Shown: piece by piece, positions 1 to 8,250 of the stretch
Position numbering within the stretch: the first letter of the stretch is position 1
Layout: the number at the start of each line of letters is the position of its first letter
DNA from: Silvibacterium sp.
GTDB taxonomy: Bacteria > Acidobacteriota > Terriglobia > Terriglobales > Acidobacteriaceae
Assembly (NCBI GenBank): GCA_019234945.1
Contig: JAFAKX010000045.1
Location: 1 to 50,275 of the forward strand
Direction: 5' to 3'
DNA: 50,275 nucleotides
Position numbers and translations under genes: made by a program
The notes under the pieces: generated by a model
Told to the model about the DNA's origin: nothing
What the model saw: only the letters and a program-made list of their open reading frames with translations
The model's database searches: none

Positions 1-1
1 G

Positions 2-658
2 GTGGAGTGCAGGGACGCGGCCATACCGTTCAAAATTCAGAGTCGCGCAGACTTGATGAATGCTGAAACGGTAGCGGCTCTGAAGCGAGCCGGATGCGAA
101 GAGGTGTGGATGGGGGCAGAATCAGGCTCTCAAGCGATTCTTGATGCAATGGACAAGGCCCTCACCGTCGCGACCATCCATGGCGCGCGTGCGCGCCTTG
201 GCAAAGCGGGGATTCGGGCCGCATTTTTTCTGCAGTTCGGGTATCCAGGCGAAACGCTTAGCGAGATCGAGGAGACTATAGCTCTCGTTCGGAGTTGCCG
301 CCCTGACGATATCGGGGTTTCCGTGTCCTACCCGCTTCCGGGAACACTGTTTCACGAGCGGGTTCAGCAGCAGCTTGGCGCGAAGCGGAACTGGATCGAC
401 AGCCAGGATCTAAGCGTCATGTTTTGCGCTACGTACAGGGACGACTTCTACCGTTCTCTTCGCAACGCGTTGCATTGCGAGGTGGAGTCGTATCACCGTT
501 CTTCGACACGCGAAGACCGGCGTCGGCTTGCAGCACTATGGGAAGACGTCTACCGGCTCGAGCAGATCTGCCGGAATGCGCAACCCACACAGTTGCCTGT
601 CATTCAGCCGGCGGCGGTTCACGTGCTCGCAATGTGCGGGGCAGAATCGTTTCGTTGA
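2..658 (+). CDS. B12-type radical SAM protein, C-terminal part (5' end outside window)
   Basis: Contains 'FKIQSRADLMNAETVAALKRAGCEEVWMGAESGSQAILDAMDKALT...FFLQFGYPGET', typical of the C-terminal half of cobalamin-binding radical SAM enzymes and similar to the downstream ORF; the CxxxCxxC part would lie upstream of the window. Confidence 0.85.
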   Translation: MECRDAAIPFKIQSRADLMNAETVAALKRAGCEEVWMGAESGSQAILDAMDKALTVATIHGARARLGKAGIRAAFFLQFGYPGETLSEIEETIALVRSCRPDDIGVSVSYPLPGTLFHERVQQQLGAKRNWIDSQDLSVMFCATYRDDFYRSLRNALHCEVESYHRSSTREDRRRLAALWEDVYRLEQICRNAQPTQLPVIQPAAVHVLAMCGAESFR

Positions 659-685
659 AGGAAATGCCCAAATCAGAGGCCTGAT

Positions 686-2089
686 ATGGAACTGCTGCTT
701 ACCCACGGCTACTTTCTCCACGAAGACCCCAAGGAGCTTCAGATCATGAAGCCGTATCCGCCGTTGGGGATTCTCTACATCTGCTCGCATCTTCGCAGTA
801 AGGGCTATGCCGTGGAAGTCTTTGACAGCACTTTCCAGACGCGTGCCGGGCTCCGCGAAAGACTGATGGCTGAGACTCCTTCGGTTCTGGGGATCTACGC
901 CAACCTGATGACCCGGTCGAATGTTGTCTCGATCCTTCGCGAAGCAAAGCAGACCGGATGGAAGACCGTGGTTGGCGGTCCAGAGCCCGGCGCGTATGTT
1001 GACGAATATTTGGATGCGGGCGCTGATGTAGTGGTGCTTGGTGAAGGAGAACTCACTGTCGAAGAACTTCTCGCCTCATGGCGCGCGGGTAGGACGAGCC
1101 TCGATCGGATCGCAGGTATTGCATATCGGGACGATAGCGGCGCTACCTGCCGAACAGTTCCGCGCCTCCAGATCGCCGATCTTGACGGGCAGCCATGGCC
1201 CGCACGCGAGGACATCGACATGGATCGATACGTCGATACCTGGCGGCACCATCATGGAAAGGGTTCCGTATCGCTCATTACCGCGCGCGGATGTCCATAT
1301 CGCTGCGAATGGTGCAGCCATCAGGTGTTTGGACAGACGCATCGGCGGCGTAAGCCCGAGCGTGTTGCAGAAGAGCTTGAGTGGCTGCTCCAGCGCTACA
1401 AGCCCGACATGCTTTGGATCGCCGACGACGTTTTTACGATCAACCACGACTGGCTGCTGCGCTGGGCTGCGGAAATGAAACAGCGCGAGATACACATTCC
1501 TTTCGAGTGCATATCGCGAGCCGACCGCCTGAACGAAAGTGTGATTCGCACACTCGCGGAGCTTGGCTGCCAGCGTCTCTGGGTTGGCTCCGAAAGCGGA
1601 TCGCAGCGCATACTCGACGCAATGCAGCGCGGCGTGAAAGTTGAGGCCGTGCGTCGCGCCGTCGCTCTTTGCCGACAGTACGGAATCGAGACCGGCATGT
1701 TCCTGATGTGGGGGTACGAAGGCGAAGAACTGGAAGACATTGAAGCCACCGTCGACCACGTGCGCTCTTCGAGCCCTGACGTTTTTCTCACGACGGTTTC
1801 TTATCCGATCAAGGGGACACCTTACTACAACAAGGTCGCATCCCGGGTGGTTCAGATTCAACCCTGGGGGCAGAGTTCTGATCGTAAGCTCGATATCTCC
1901 GGGCGACGACCACGCGAGTTCTATCGTGTTGCCGATGATCTACTACGGTTTGAGGTCGAACTCGCCCGCTTGCGCGCTGCCTCGGACGGCTCAGCTGCCA
2001 ACAGTCGAATCCTGGAACTAAGTGCGTTGATCAAAGAACGGCGCAAAACCCTCTACACATATTCAGCCCTTGAGGAGAGGTCCGCGTGA
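686..2089 (+). CDS. B12-binding-domain radical SAM protein
   Basis: 467 aa; N-terminal Rossmann-like region '...LDAGADVVVLGEGELTVEELL', then radical SAM motif 'ARGCPYRCEWCSHQ' (CxxxCxxC) and 'GSESGSQRILDAMQRGV'. Confidence 0.92.
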   Translation: MELLLTHGYFLHEDPKELQIMKPYPPLGILYICSHLRSKGYAVEVFDSTFQTRAGLRERLMAETPSVLGIYANLMTRSNVVSILREAKQTGWKTVVGGPEPGAYVDEYLDAGADVVVLGEGELTVEELLASWRAGRTSLDRIAGIAYRDDSGATCRTVPRLQIADLDGQPWPAREDIDMDRYVDTWRHHHGKGSVSLITARGCPYRCEWCSHQVFGQTHRRRKPERVAEELEWLLQRYKPDMLWIADDVFTINHDWLLRWAAEMKQREIHIPFECISRADRLNESVIRTLAELGCQRLWVGSESGSQRILDAMQRGVKVEAVRRAVALCRQYGIETGMFLMWGYEGEELEDIEATVDHVRSSSPDVFLTTVSYPIKGTPYYNKVASRVVQIQPWGQSSDRKLDISGRRPREFYRVADDLLRFEVELARLRAASDGSAANSRILELSALIKERRKTLYTYSALEERSA

Positions 2090-2916
2090 CAGCAGAAACC
2101 GCAAGCGAGATCCTGCCTTCGCTGCCTCAGACTGCAGCTTTCGATGGGCTCGCGCAGGACTATGACCGGATCTTCACGTATTCGCTGCTGGGAAGAGCGC
2201 ATCGTTCTCTCGTGCATGAAGTTCTGAGCAGACACCTCAGCAAAGGGCAGCGCGTTCTTGATCTGAATTGCGGGACAGGCGAAGACGCAATTTATCTCGC
2301 ATCCCTGGGCATGTCGGTTCTAGCATGCGATATTTCCGTACGCATGGTCGAAGTCGCACATCAAAAAGCTGAGCGCAGTGGTTATGGTTCAGATGTCGAG
2401 TTGATGGTATGTGCGAATGAGCATCTCGACGACCTTGCAGATCGCGGGCCCTTTGACGCGATTCTCTCGAACTTCGGCGGACTCAACTGCACTGCCGATC
2501 TGGCACAAGTGGCAGGTGAGCTTTCCAGGCTGGTGCGTCCTGGGGGCAAGGTCTTCCTGTGCATGATTGGCAGATTTTGCGCCTGGGAGATTCTCTGGTA
2601 CGCGACGCGGGGCAAGTGGAGAAAGGGGTTCCGGCGCCTTAGTCCAGGCGGAACACGCGCGAGCATCGGGGGCACGAGTATAGATGTTCATTATCGCTCG
2701 GTAAGTGACATACGGGCCTTTGCGCCGTCGTTACAGCTTGAATCCTGGCGCGGGATTGGGGTTGTTCTTATGCCCTCCTGGCTGGCATCTGGCTTTCAAA
2801 AACGCGAATGGCTCATCGACCTGCTCAAACGGATCGATCGATGGGTCGGCGCGTTGCCGTTGTTTCGGGGACTCGCGGATCACATCCTTTTTCAGTTCGT
2901 GAGGGAAGAGAAATGA
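2086..2916 (+). CDS. class I SAM-dependent methyltransferase
   Basis: 276 aa; motif I 'VLDLNCGTGEDAIYLASLGMSVLACDIS'; 'LVRPGGKVFLCMIG'. GTG start overlaps the upstream stop by 4 nt (GTGA). Confidence 0.9.
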   Translation: MTAETASEILPSLPQTAAFDGLAQDYDRIFTYSLLGRAHRSLVHEVLSRHLSKGQRVLDLNCGTGEDAIYLASLGMSVLACDISVRMVEVAHQKAERSGYGSDVELMVCANEHLDDLADRGPFDAILSNFGGLNCTADLAQVAGELSRLVRPGGKVFLCMIGRFCAWEILWYATRGKWRKGFRRLSPGGTRASIGGTSIDVHYRSVSDIRAFAPSLQLESWRGIGVVLMPSWLASGFQKREWLIDLLKRIDRWVGALPLFRGLADHILFQFVREEK

Positions 2917-3917
2917 CGACCGCCGTTGCAGACTTCGCCGCCGGTGCTGCTCTGCCTTCCGCCGGCGATTTATGGCTTCGCTGCCCGGAGTGTTCCGCGA
3001 GTATTGGCGCGATCTCCGATCGTGAAGACGGCCTTGTTCCTGCGCGCATCGAGTGTGACAACTGCGACCATGCAATTGTGAGGAGCAACGGTGTCTGGCA
3101 GATGCTCTCGCGTCGTCAGCATCTTCGCCTGGGTACCTTTCTGCGCGACTACGAAGAGATTCGGCGCTCTGAGGGCCGCGGCTCACAACATCCTGCCTTC
3201 TATCTTGCGCTGCCTTTTGCCGATCTCACAGGAAATTTCACGGATCAGTGGCGCATTCGGGGCCGCAGTTATCGCTTTCTCGAGCGCCATCTTCTTTACC
3301 TTCTCGAAGAGCGCCATGGCAACAGATTCCGCGTCCTGGACATTGGCGCGGGCAACTGCTGGTTAAGTTATCGTCTGGCCCTGCGTGGACACCGCCCTGT
3401 CGCTGTCGATATATGCCGCAATGCCTACGACGGATTGCAAGCCGCCGCTCATTACGCAGCCGTGCTTCCGGAATTCTTTGCCCGTATTGAGGCCGAGATG
3501 AATTGCCTGCCCTTCGACAATGCGCAATTCGATGTAGCGATTTACAACGCCTCGTTTCATTATTCGACGGATTACATGCGCACGCTGCAAGAGGCGCTTC
3601 GTTGTCTGCGTCCCGGAGGCACGATTCTTATCATCGATTCGCCGACATATCAGCGGGCTCAAAGCGGCGAGAGGATGCGGTCGGAGCGCCATCAGGCATT
3701 TGCCGCCAGGTTCGGCAGGCGCAGCGATTCGCTTCCGACTGGCGACTATCTCACGCCCGCGATCATGAATGATCTCGCCGAACTCGGCATCCATTGGACC
3801 CGGCACTTAGCCTGGTACGGCGTCCGCTGGTGGCTGCGTCCGGCCACCGCAAAGCTCAAGAGGCGGAGAGAGCCGTCGCAGTTCTACATTTACGAGGGGC
3901 GGATGGTGATTTCGTGA
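2913..3917 (+). CDS. class I SAM-dependent methyltransferase with N-terminal zinc-ribbon-like segment
   Basis: Start trimmed from the ORF-track 2808 to ATG 2913, which overlaps the upstream TGA (ATGA). 'LRCPECSASIG...IECDNCDHAI' gives two CxxC pairs; 'VLDIGAGNCWLSYRLALRGHRPVAVDI' is the methyltransferase motif I. Confidence 0.87.
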   Translation: MTTAVADFAAGAALPSAGDLWLRCPECSASIGAISDREDGLVPARIECDNCDHAIVRSNGVWQMLSRRQHLRLGTFLRDYEEIRRSEGRGSQHPAFYLALPFADLTGNFTDQWRIRGRSYRFLERHLLYLLEERHGNRFRVLDIGAGNCWLSYRLALRGHRPVAVDICRNAYDGLQAAAHYAAVLPEFFARIEAEMNCLPFDNAQFDVAIYNASFHYSTDYMRTLQEALRCLRPGGTILIIDSPTYQRAQSGERMRSERHQAFAARFGRRSDSLPTGDYLTPAIMNDLAELGIHWTRHLAWYGVRWWLRPATAKLKRRREPSQFYIYEGRMVIS

Positions 3918-5377
3918 TTCTGCTCTATTACCCAAAGTTGACCAAACCGAAGAACCGGCGCTTTCCGCTCTCGATCCTCGCTCTTGCAGCCGTGCTGGAG
4001 GGCAGGGAACGCTACGAGATTATCGACGGGAATCTCGATCCCGATCCCGATTCGACCCTGGCGCGACTCATCGAGACACACTCTGTCGAACTGCTTGGAG
4101 TGAGCGTGATGCCGGGCCCGCAGATGATCTCAGCCATACAGTCCTGCAAGGCGATTCGGGCACGTTATCCGCATGTCCCAATCGTGTGGGGAGGCTATTT
4201 CCCGTCGCTCTATTCAGACGCCACACTCAACGCCAGATATGTGGATTACGCCGTGCGCGGCCAGGGAGAGGTCACGCTTCTTGAACTAATTGATGCGCTC
4301 CGCGGCAAGCGCAACGTGCGCGGCATTGCAGGCTTATCGTACAAAGACGCATTCGGTATGCGCGTTCACAATCCCGAGCGGCCAATGCAGGGCCCGAATG
4401 CCTTTCCGTGGATTCCTTTTCACCGAGTGCCGGTCGCGAGCTACCTGCGGCCCTCCTACTTCGGCAAGCGCACTGGCGCGTATCAGGCCAGTATCGGCTG
4501 CCCGTTCCAGTGCACATTCTGCGCTGTGCACGAAGCTTATGGCAGCCAACAGAAGATGGAATCGCCACCGCGGACCGAAGCGATACTTCGTCATCTGGTC
4601 GAGAAATATTCGATGGATGGCGTGCAGTTCTATGATATGAATTTTTTCCTGCGTGAAGATCACACGCGCGAATTGATGGAGCGGATCGCTCCCCTCAACT
4701 TGCAGTGGTGGTGCGAAGCGAGAATCGATACGATCTGCCGGTACTCCGACGAGACGCTTGAGTGGATTCGCAAGGGCGGCTGCACCATGATCTTTTTTGG
4801 TGCTGAGTCGGGTTCCGACCGGATCCTGCGGGAGATGAAGAAGGGGATCACCACTGAGCAGACCCTCGAAGTAGGGAAGCGCTTGCGCCAGTTCAATATC
4901 ATTCCGGAATTTTCTTTCGTCGTCGGTAATCCACGCGATCCCGAAACAGACACGCGCAATACCATTGACTTCATCCGAAAAATCAAACGGCTCAACCCGG
5001 CATCGGAAATCATTGTGCAACATTACACCCCCGTTCCCAACCGCGGACAGATGTATGGCGGGATCGACGGCAAAGTAAGTTTCCCCACAACGCTCGAAGA
5101 ATGGGCTACGCCGCAGTGGTACAACTTCAGCATTCGTGTCAATCCTTCGATGCCCTGGCTCAAGCCCCGGACGAGGCGTCTTATCGACAACTTCGAAATG
5201 GTGGTGGGCAGCCGCTGGCCGACCGTGCAGGACATTCAGGCCAGCCAATGGAGTCGCAGGCTCCTAAAAGCCCTCAGTTCGTGGCGATACCTCACGGGTG
5301 TTTACACAGCGCCCGCTGAACTTCGTCTCGCGCAGGACTGGATTCGCCTGCGCCGCCCGAAAGTCGAGAGCATATGA
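3914..5377 (+). CDS. B12-binding-domain radical SAM protein
   Basis: Start trimmed to GTG 3914 (GTGA overlap with the upstream stop). 'VDYAVRGQGEVTLLELIDALRGK', 'SIGCPFQCTFCAVHEAYG' (CxxxCxxC), 'GAESGSDRILREMKKGI'. Confidence 0.92.
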   Translation: MILLYYPKLTKPKNRRFPLSILALAAVLEGRERYEIIDGNLDPDPDSTLARLIETHSVELLGVSVMPGPQMISAIQSCKAIRARYPHVPIVWGGYFPSLYSDATLNARYVDYAVRGQGEVTLLELIDALRGKRNVRGIAGLSYKDAFGMRVHNPERPMQGPNAFPWIPFHRVPVASYLRPSYFGKRTGAYQASIGCPFQCTFCAVHEAYGSQQKMESPPRTEAILRHLVEKYSMDGVQFYDMNFFLREDHTRELMERIAPLNLQWWCEARIDTICRYSDETLEWIRKGGCTMIFFGAESGSDRILREMKKGITTEQTLEVGKRLRQFNIIPEFSFVVGNPRDPETDTRNTIDFIRKIKRLNPASEIIVQHYTPVPNRGQMYGGIDGKVSFPTTLEEWATPQWYNFSIRVNPSMPWLKPRTRRLIDNFEMVVGSRWPTVQDIQASQWSRRLLKALSSWRYLTGVYTAPAELRLAQDWIRLRRPKVESI

Positions 5378-6078
5378 ACACTTTGGATACGCGATCATCT
5401 GCCATGCTCGACGCGTCTGAGGCCTACTCCCGGTGGGCACCGACCTATGATCAGACTCCCAATCCCCTCACTGCGCTGGAAGAGCGCTGCCTCGCGCCAG
5501 TGCTGCGTGAGTTCGCTGGTCGCGATGTCGTGGACCTGGGATGCGGCACTGGTCGCTGGCTTCGGCGTCTTCAGGTTATTGGTCCGCGATCGCTTGTCGG
5601 AGTAGATTCGTCTCCCGCGATGCTCGCAATGGCAAAGAAGAAGTGCATGCATTCGACGTCCCTGATCGAAGCCGATTGCGTGTTTACGCCCTTGGCAGCC
5701 AGTTCCGCTGATCTGGTGCTTGCCTCGTTTCTTCTCTCCTACGTGCAGGACATTGGCCGATTCGCTGCCGAGGCCGCACGCATCCTGCGCCCGGGCGGCA
5801 CGCTCATCGTCTCTGACCTGCATCCAGACACGCCATCTTACGGGTGGCGGCGCACGTTCAGAGCCGCTGACGGATTGTTTGAAATCGCAACATTTCCGTA
5901 CACGCTGGCCGCTCTCAACTCAGCCATGAAGGTTGCGGGACTGAAGCTCCAGGGACTTGCCGACGCAAGATTCGGCGAAGAAGAAGCGGGGATGTTTCGC
6001 GCCAGCGGGATGGCAGAGCATTTCTATCGGGTTGAATCTCTTCCCGTGATTTGTTGGGCACGGTTCTCGCGGAGCTGA
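5374..6078 (+). CDS. class I SAM-dependent methyltransferase
   Basis: 234 aa; 'VVDLGCGTGRWLRRL...VGVDSSPAMLAMAKKK', 'ARILRPGGTLIVSDLHPD'. ATGA overlap with the upstream CDS. Confidence 0.92.
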   Translation: MNTLDTRSSAMLDASEAYSRWAPTYDQTPNPLTALEERCLAPVLREFAGRDVVDLGCGTGRWLRRLQVIGPRSLVGVDSSPAMLAMAKKKCMHSTSLIEADCVFTPLAASSADLVLASFLLSYVQDIGRFAAEAARILRPGGTLIVSDLHPDTPSYGWRRTFRAADGLFEIATFPYTLAALNSAMKVAGLKLQGLADARFGEEEAGMFRASGMAEHFYRVESLPVICWARFSRS

Positions 6079-6084
6079 ACTAAC

Positions 6085-7443
6085 TTGCCGACCTCGACGC
6101 TGTCCAGACGCGATTGCGGATCCGCCTCCACGGCGGCTATCACCTTCCAAGGCGCTCGCGTTGCGCGGTCGGCTTACAACGCTCGGTATCGGACGATCAC
6201 GGTGCGAGGATCGCGAATCGAAGCCGTCTGCATGACGGGTGCGGCGAGTCCGGGCAGAGAAGCGGCTGATAGCGTCTCCATTGATTTGTCCGGCTGTCTC
6301 GTGCTTCCCGGTCTTATAAACGCTCACGACCATCTCGATTTCTCGATATTTCCAAGGCTTGGCCACGGACCGTGGCCGAACTGGCGTGAATGGGGCGCTG
6401 CAATCCACCGTTCAGAACGGGCAGAGATCGACGAATGCCTTCGCGTTCCGCGCGATATTCGTCTCTGGTGGGGTGGACTCCGCAACCTACTTTGCGGAGT
6501 CACGACTGTGTCTCACCACAATCCCCATGCACCGGAGCTTTTCAACGCTGAGTTTCCCGTGCACGTGCCCGGCGAATGCGGCTGGGCGCATTCGTTGGCC
6601 GACATCCATCGCGTCAAGGAGCACTTCCGCCAGACGCCTCCCCAATGGCCTTTTATTCTTCATTTAGCCGAAGGAACAGACCACGAATCGCGACAGGAGT
6701 TTGACGCGCTTGGAGGTCTTCTGCAGCTGGATGACCGGGTCGTCCTTGTTCACGGCGTCGGCTTAACATCTTCACAATGGGATCGCGCCGCGCGCATCGG
6801 AATTGGTGTCGTTTGGTGTCCATCGTCGAACCTGTACACGCTTGGCCAGACCCTAAATCCGGGACAGGTCAAAGGATTTCCCAAAATCGGGCTGGGGTCC
6901 GATTCCCCGCTAAGCGGTACCGGCGATCTACTCGATGAGGTCAGGCTGGCGCATGACGAGATGGGGATTCCTGCACCTCTCGTGTATGATCTTGTGACGT
7001 CGAGGCCCGCGCATCTCCTTCGTCTAAGCTTTGGCGGGGGATTTCTCCAGCCAGGATCAAAAGCCGACCTTATCGTTACTCGCGAAAGGCAAACCGCTCC
7101 TGCTGAGACGCTCGTACAAATGACGTGGCGAGATGTCGAACTGGTGATGCAAGGCGGAAGAATTGTTCTGCTTTCCCCTGCCCTTGCGGGCCGCATTCCA
7201 TGCGGGCTGAAACGGGACATGGAACCGATATTCATCGATGGTGTGGAGCGGTTTTTGCGCGCCCCCATTTCCGACCTGTGGACCCAGACCGCAATCGCAC
7301 TCGGGAGGATTCCGGTACTGTCCGGCAGGATCCTGTCAATTGGTGCCTGTGCCGACCTTCCACCTTCTGTTTGCAGGCTCTTTACGGCGTGCAACTCTGG
7401 CGTCACCGGCTTGCGACACGATTGTCACCCGTTTGTCATTTGA
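6085..7443 (+). CDS. amidohydrolase family protein
   Basis: 452 aa, TTG start; 'GCLVLPGLINAHDHLDFSIF' metal-binding HxH motif, 'VVWCPSSNLYTLGQT', 'GLGSDSPLSGTGDLLDEVRLA'. Confidence 0.85.
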   Translation: MPTSTLSRRDCGSASTAAITFQGARVARSAYNARYRTITVRGSRIEAVCMTGAASPGREAADSVSIDLSGCLVLPGLINAHDHLDFSIFPRLGHGPWPNWREWGAAIHRSERAEIDECLRVPRDIRLWWGGLRNLLCGVTTVSHHNPHAPELFNAEFPVHVPGECGWAHSLADIHRVKEHFRQTPPQWPFILHLAEGTDHESRQEFDALGGLLQLDDRVVLVHGVGLTSSQWDRAARIGIGVVWCPSSNLYTLGQTLNPGQVKGFPKIGLGSDSPLSGTGDLLDEVRLAHDEMGIPAPLVYDLVTSRPAHLLRLSFGGGFLQPGSKADLIVTRERQTAPAETLVQMTWRDVELVMQGGRIVLLSPALAGRIPCGLKRDMEPIFIDGVERFLRAPISDLWTQTAIALGRIPVLSGRILSIGACADLPPSVCRLFTACNSGVTGLRHDCHPFVI

Positions 7444-7534
7444 GGCAAAATTCTGAATTACAAGGTTTGCGTGGGGAGAAAATGGACGAGGGCACCGCAG
7501 GTTGTCTCTGAATCGTCCCACGGATGGAATTGAA

Positions 7535-8215
7535 ATGGTACTCGTGATTGAAGACGATCCCGGAATCCAGAAAGTACTATACCGTCTCTTCACTACTGAC
7601 GGTCTTCAGGTGAAAGCTGCGCATGATGGCAAGGAAGCACAGGAAGCGATGAAAGGCCCTGCGCCGGAAATCATCATCCTGGATCTCATGCTGCCGGGCG
7701 CCTCCGGAAAAGACCTGTGCAAGAGTCTTAAGCGCATATTTCCCAATGTACCCATCATTGTCCTCAGCGCCATTTCCGAGGTCAGCGATAAAGTGCTGCT
7801 GCTCGAGCTCGGCGCGGATGACTACGTGACGAAGCCTTTCAGCCCGCGCGAACTGTTGGCACGCGTCCAGGCGGCCATCCGCCGCGTTTCCAGCCCACGT
7901 CCCGTTAAGGTGTACTCCTTCGGTAATGTCACCGTGGACTTTCTTAAGATGGAGGCGAAGCGGAGCGGCGAAAATGTGACTCTCACTGCGCATGAATTCA
8001 GATTGCTCAAGTTCATGCTCGAGAATGCCGAGCGGGTGCTTTCTCGAGAGGAACTGCTGAACCATGTCTGGGGTTACAGCTGCTATCCCTCCACCCGCAC
8101 GGTCGATAATCAGATCCTCAAACTGCGCCAGAAGCTGGAGACCGATCCATCGAATCCGAAATACATTCGAACTATGCACGGAATGGGGTACAAGTTCGTA
8201 GGCCAGATCCAATGA
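7535..8215 (+). CDS. OmpR/PhoB-family response regulator
   Basis: 'MVLVIEDDPGIQKVLYRLF...IIILDLMLPGASGKDLC...LLELGADDYVTKPFSPRELLARV' receiver plus winged helix 'TAHEFRLLKFMLENAERVLSREELLNHVWG...VDNQILKLRQKLE'. ATG 7535 preferred over the track start 7502. Confidence 0.95.
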   Translation: MVLVIEDDPGIQKVLYRLFTTDGLQVKAAHDGKEAQEAMKGPAPEIIILDLMLPGASGKDLCKSLKRIFPNVPIIVLSAISEVSDKVLLLELGADDYVTKPFSPRELLARVQAAIRRVSSPRPVKVYSFGNVTVDFLKMEAKRSGENVTLTAHEFRLLKFMLENAERVLSREELLNHVWGYSCYPSTRTVDNQILKLRQKLETDPSNPKYIRTMHGMGYKFVGQIQ

Positions 8216-8250
8216 ACAGCACCACAGCGGCTGCGTGAGAGAGAACCATC

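Noticed and set aside
1076-1861. 261-aa minus ORF opposite a radical SAM gene
   Set aside because: Codon-bias shadow; no family motifs.
4334-5248. 304-aa minus ORF opposite a radical SAM gene
   Set aside because: Shadow ORF in a GC-rich gene; the sense strand has clear CxxxCxxC and domain motifs.
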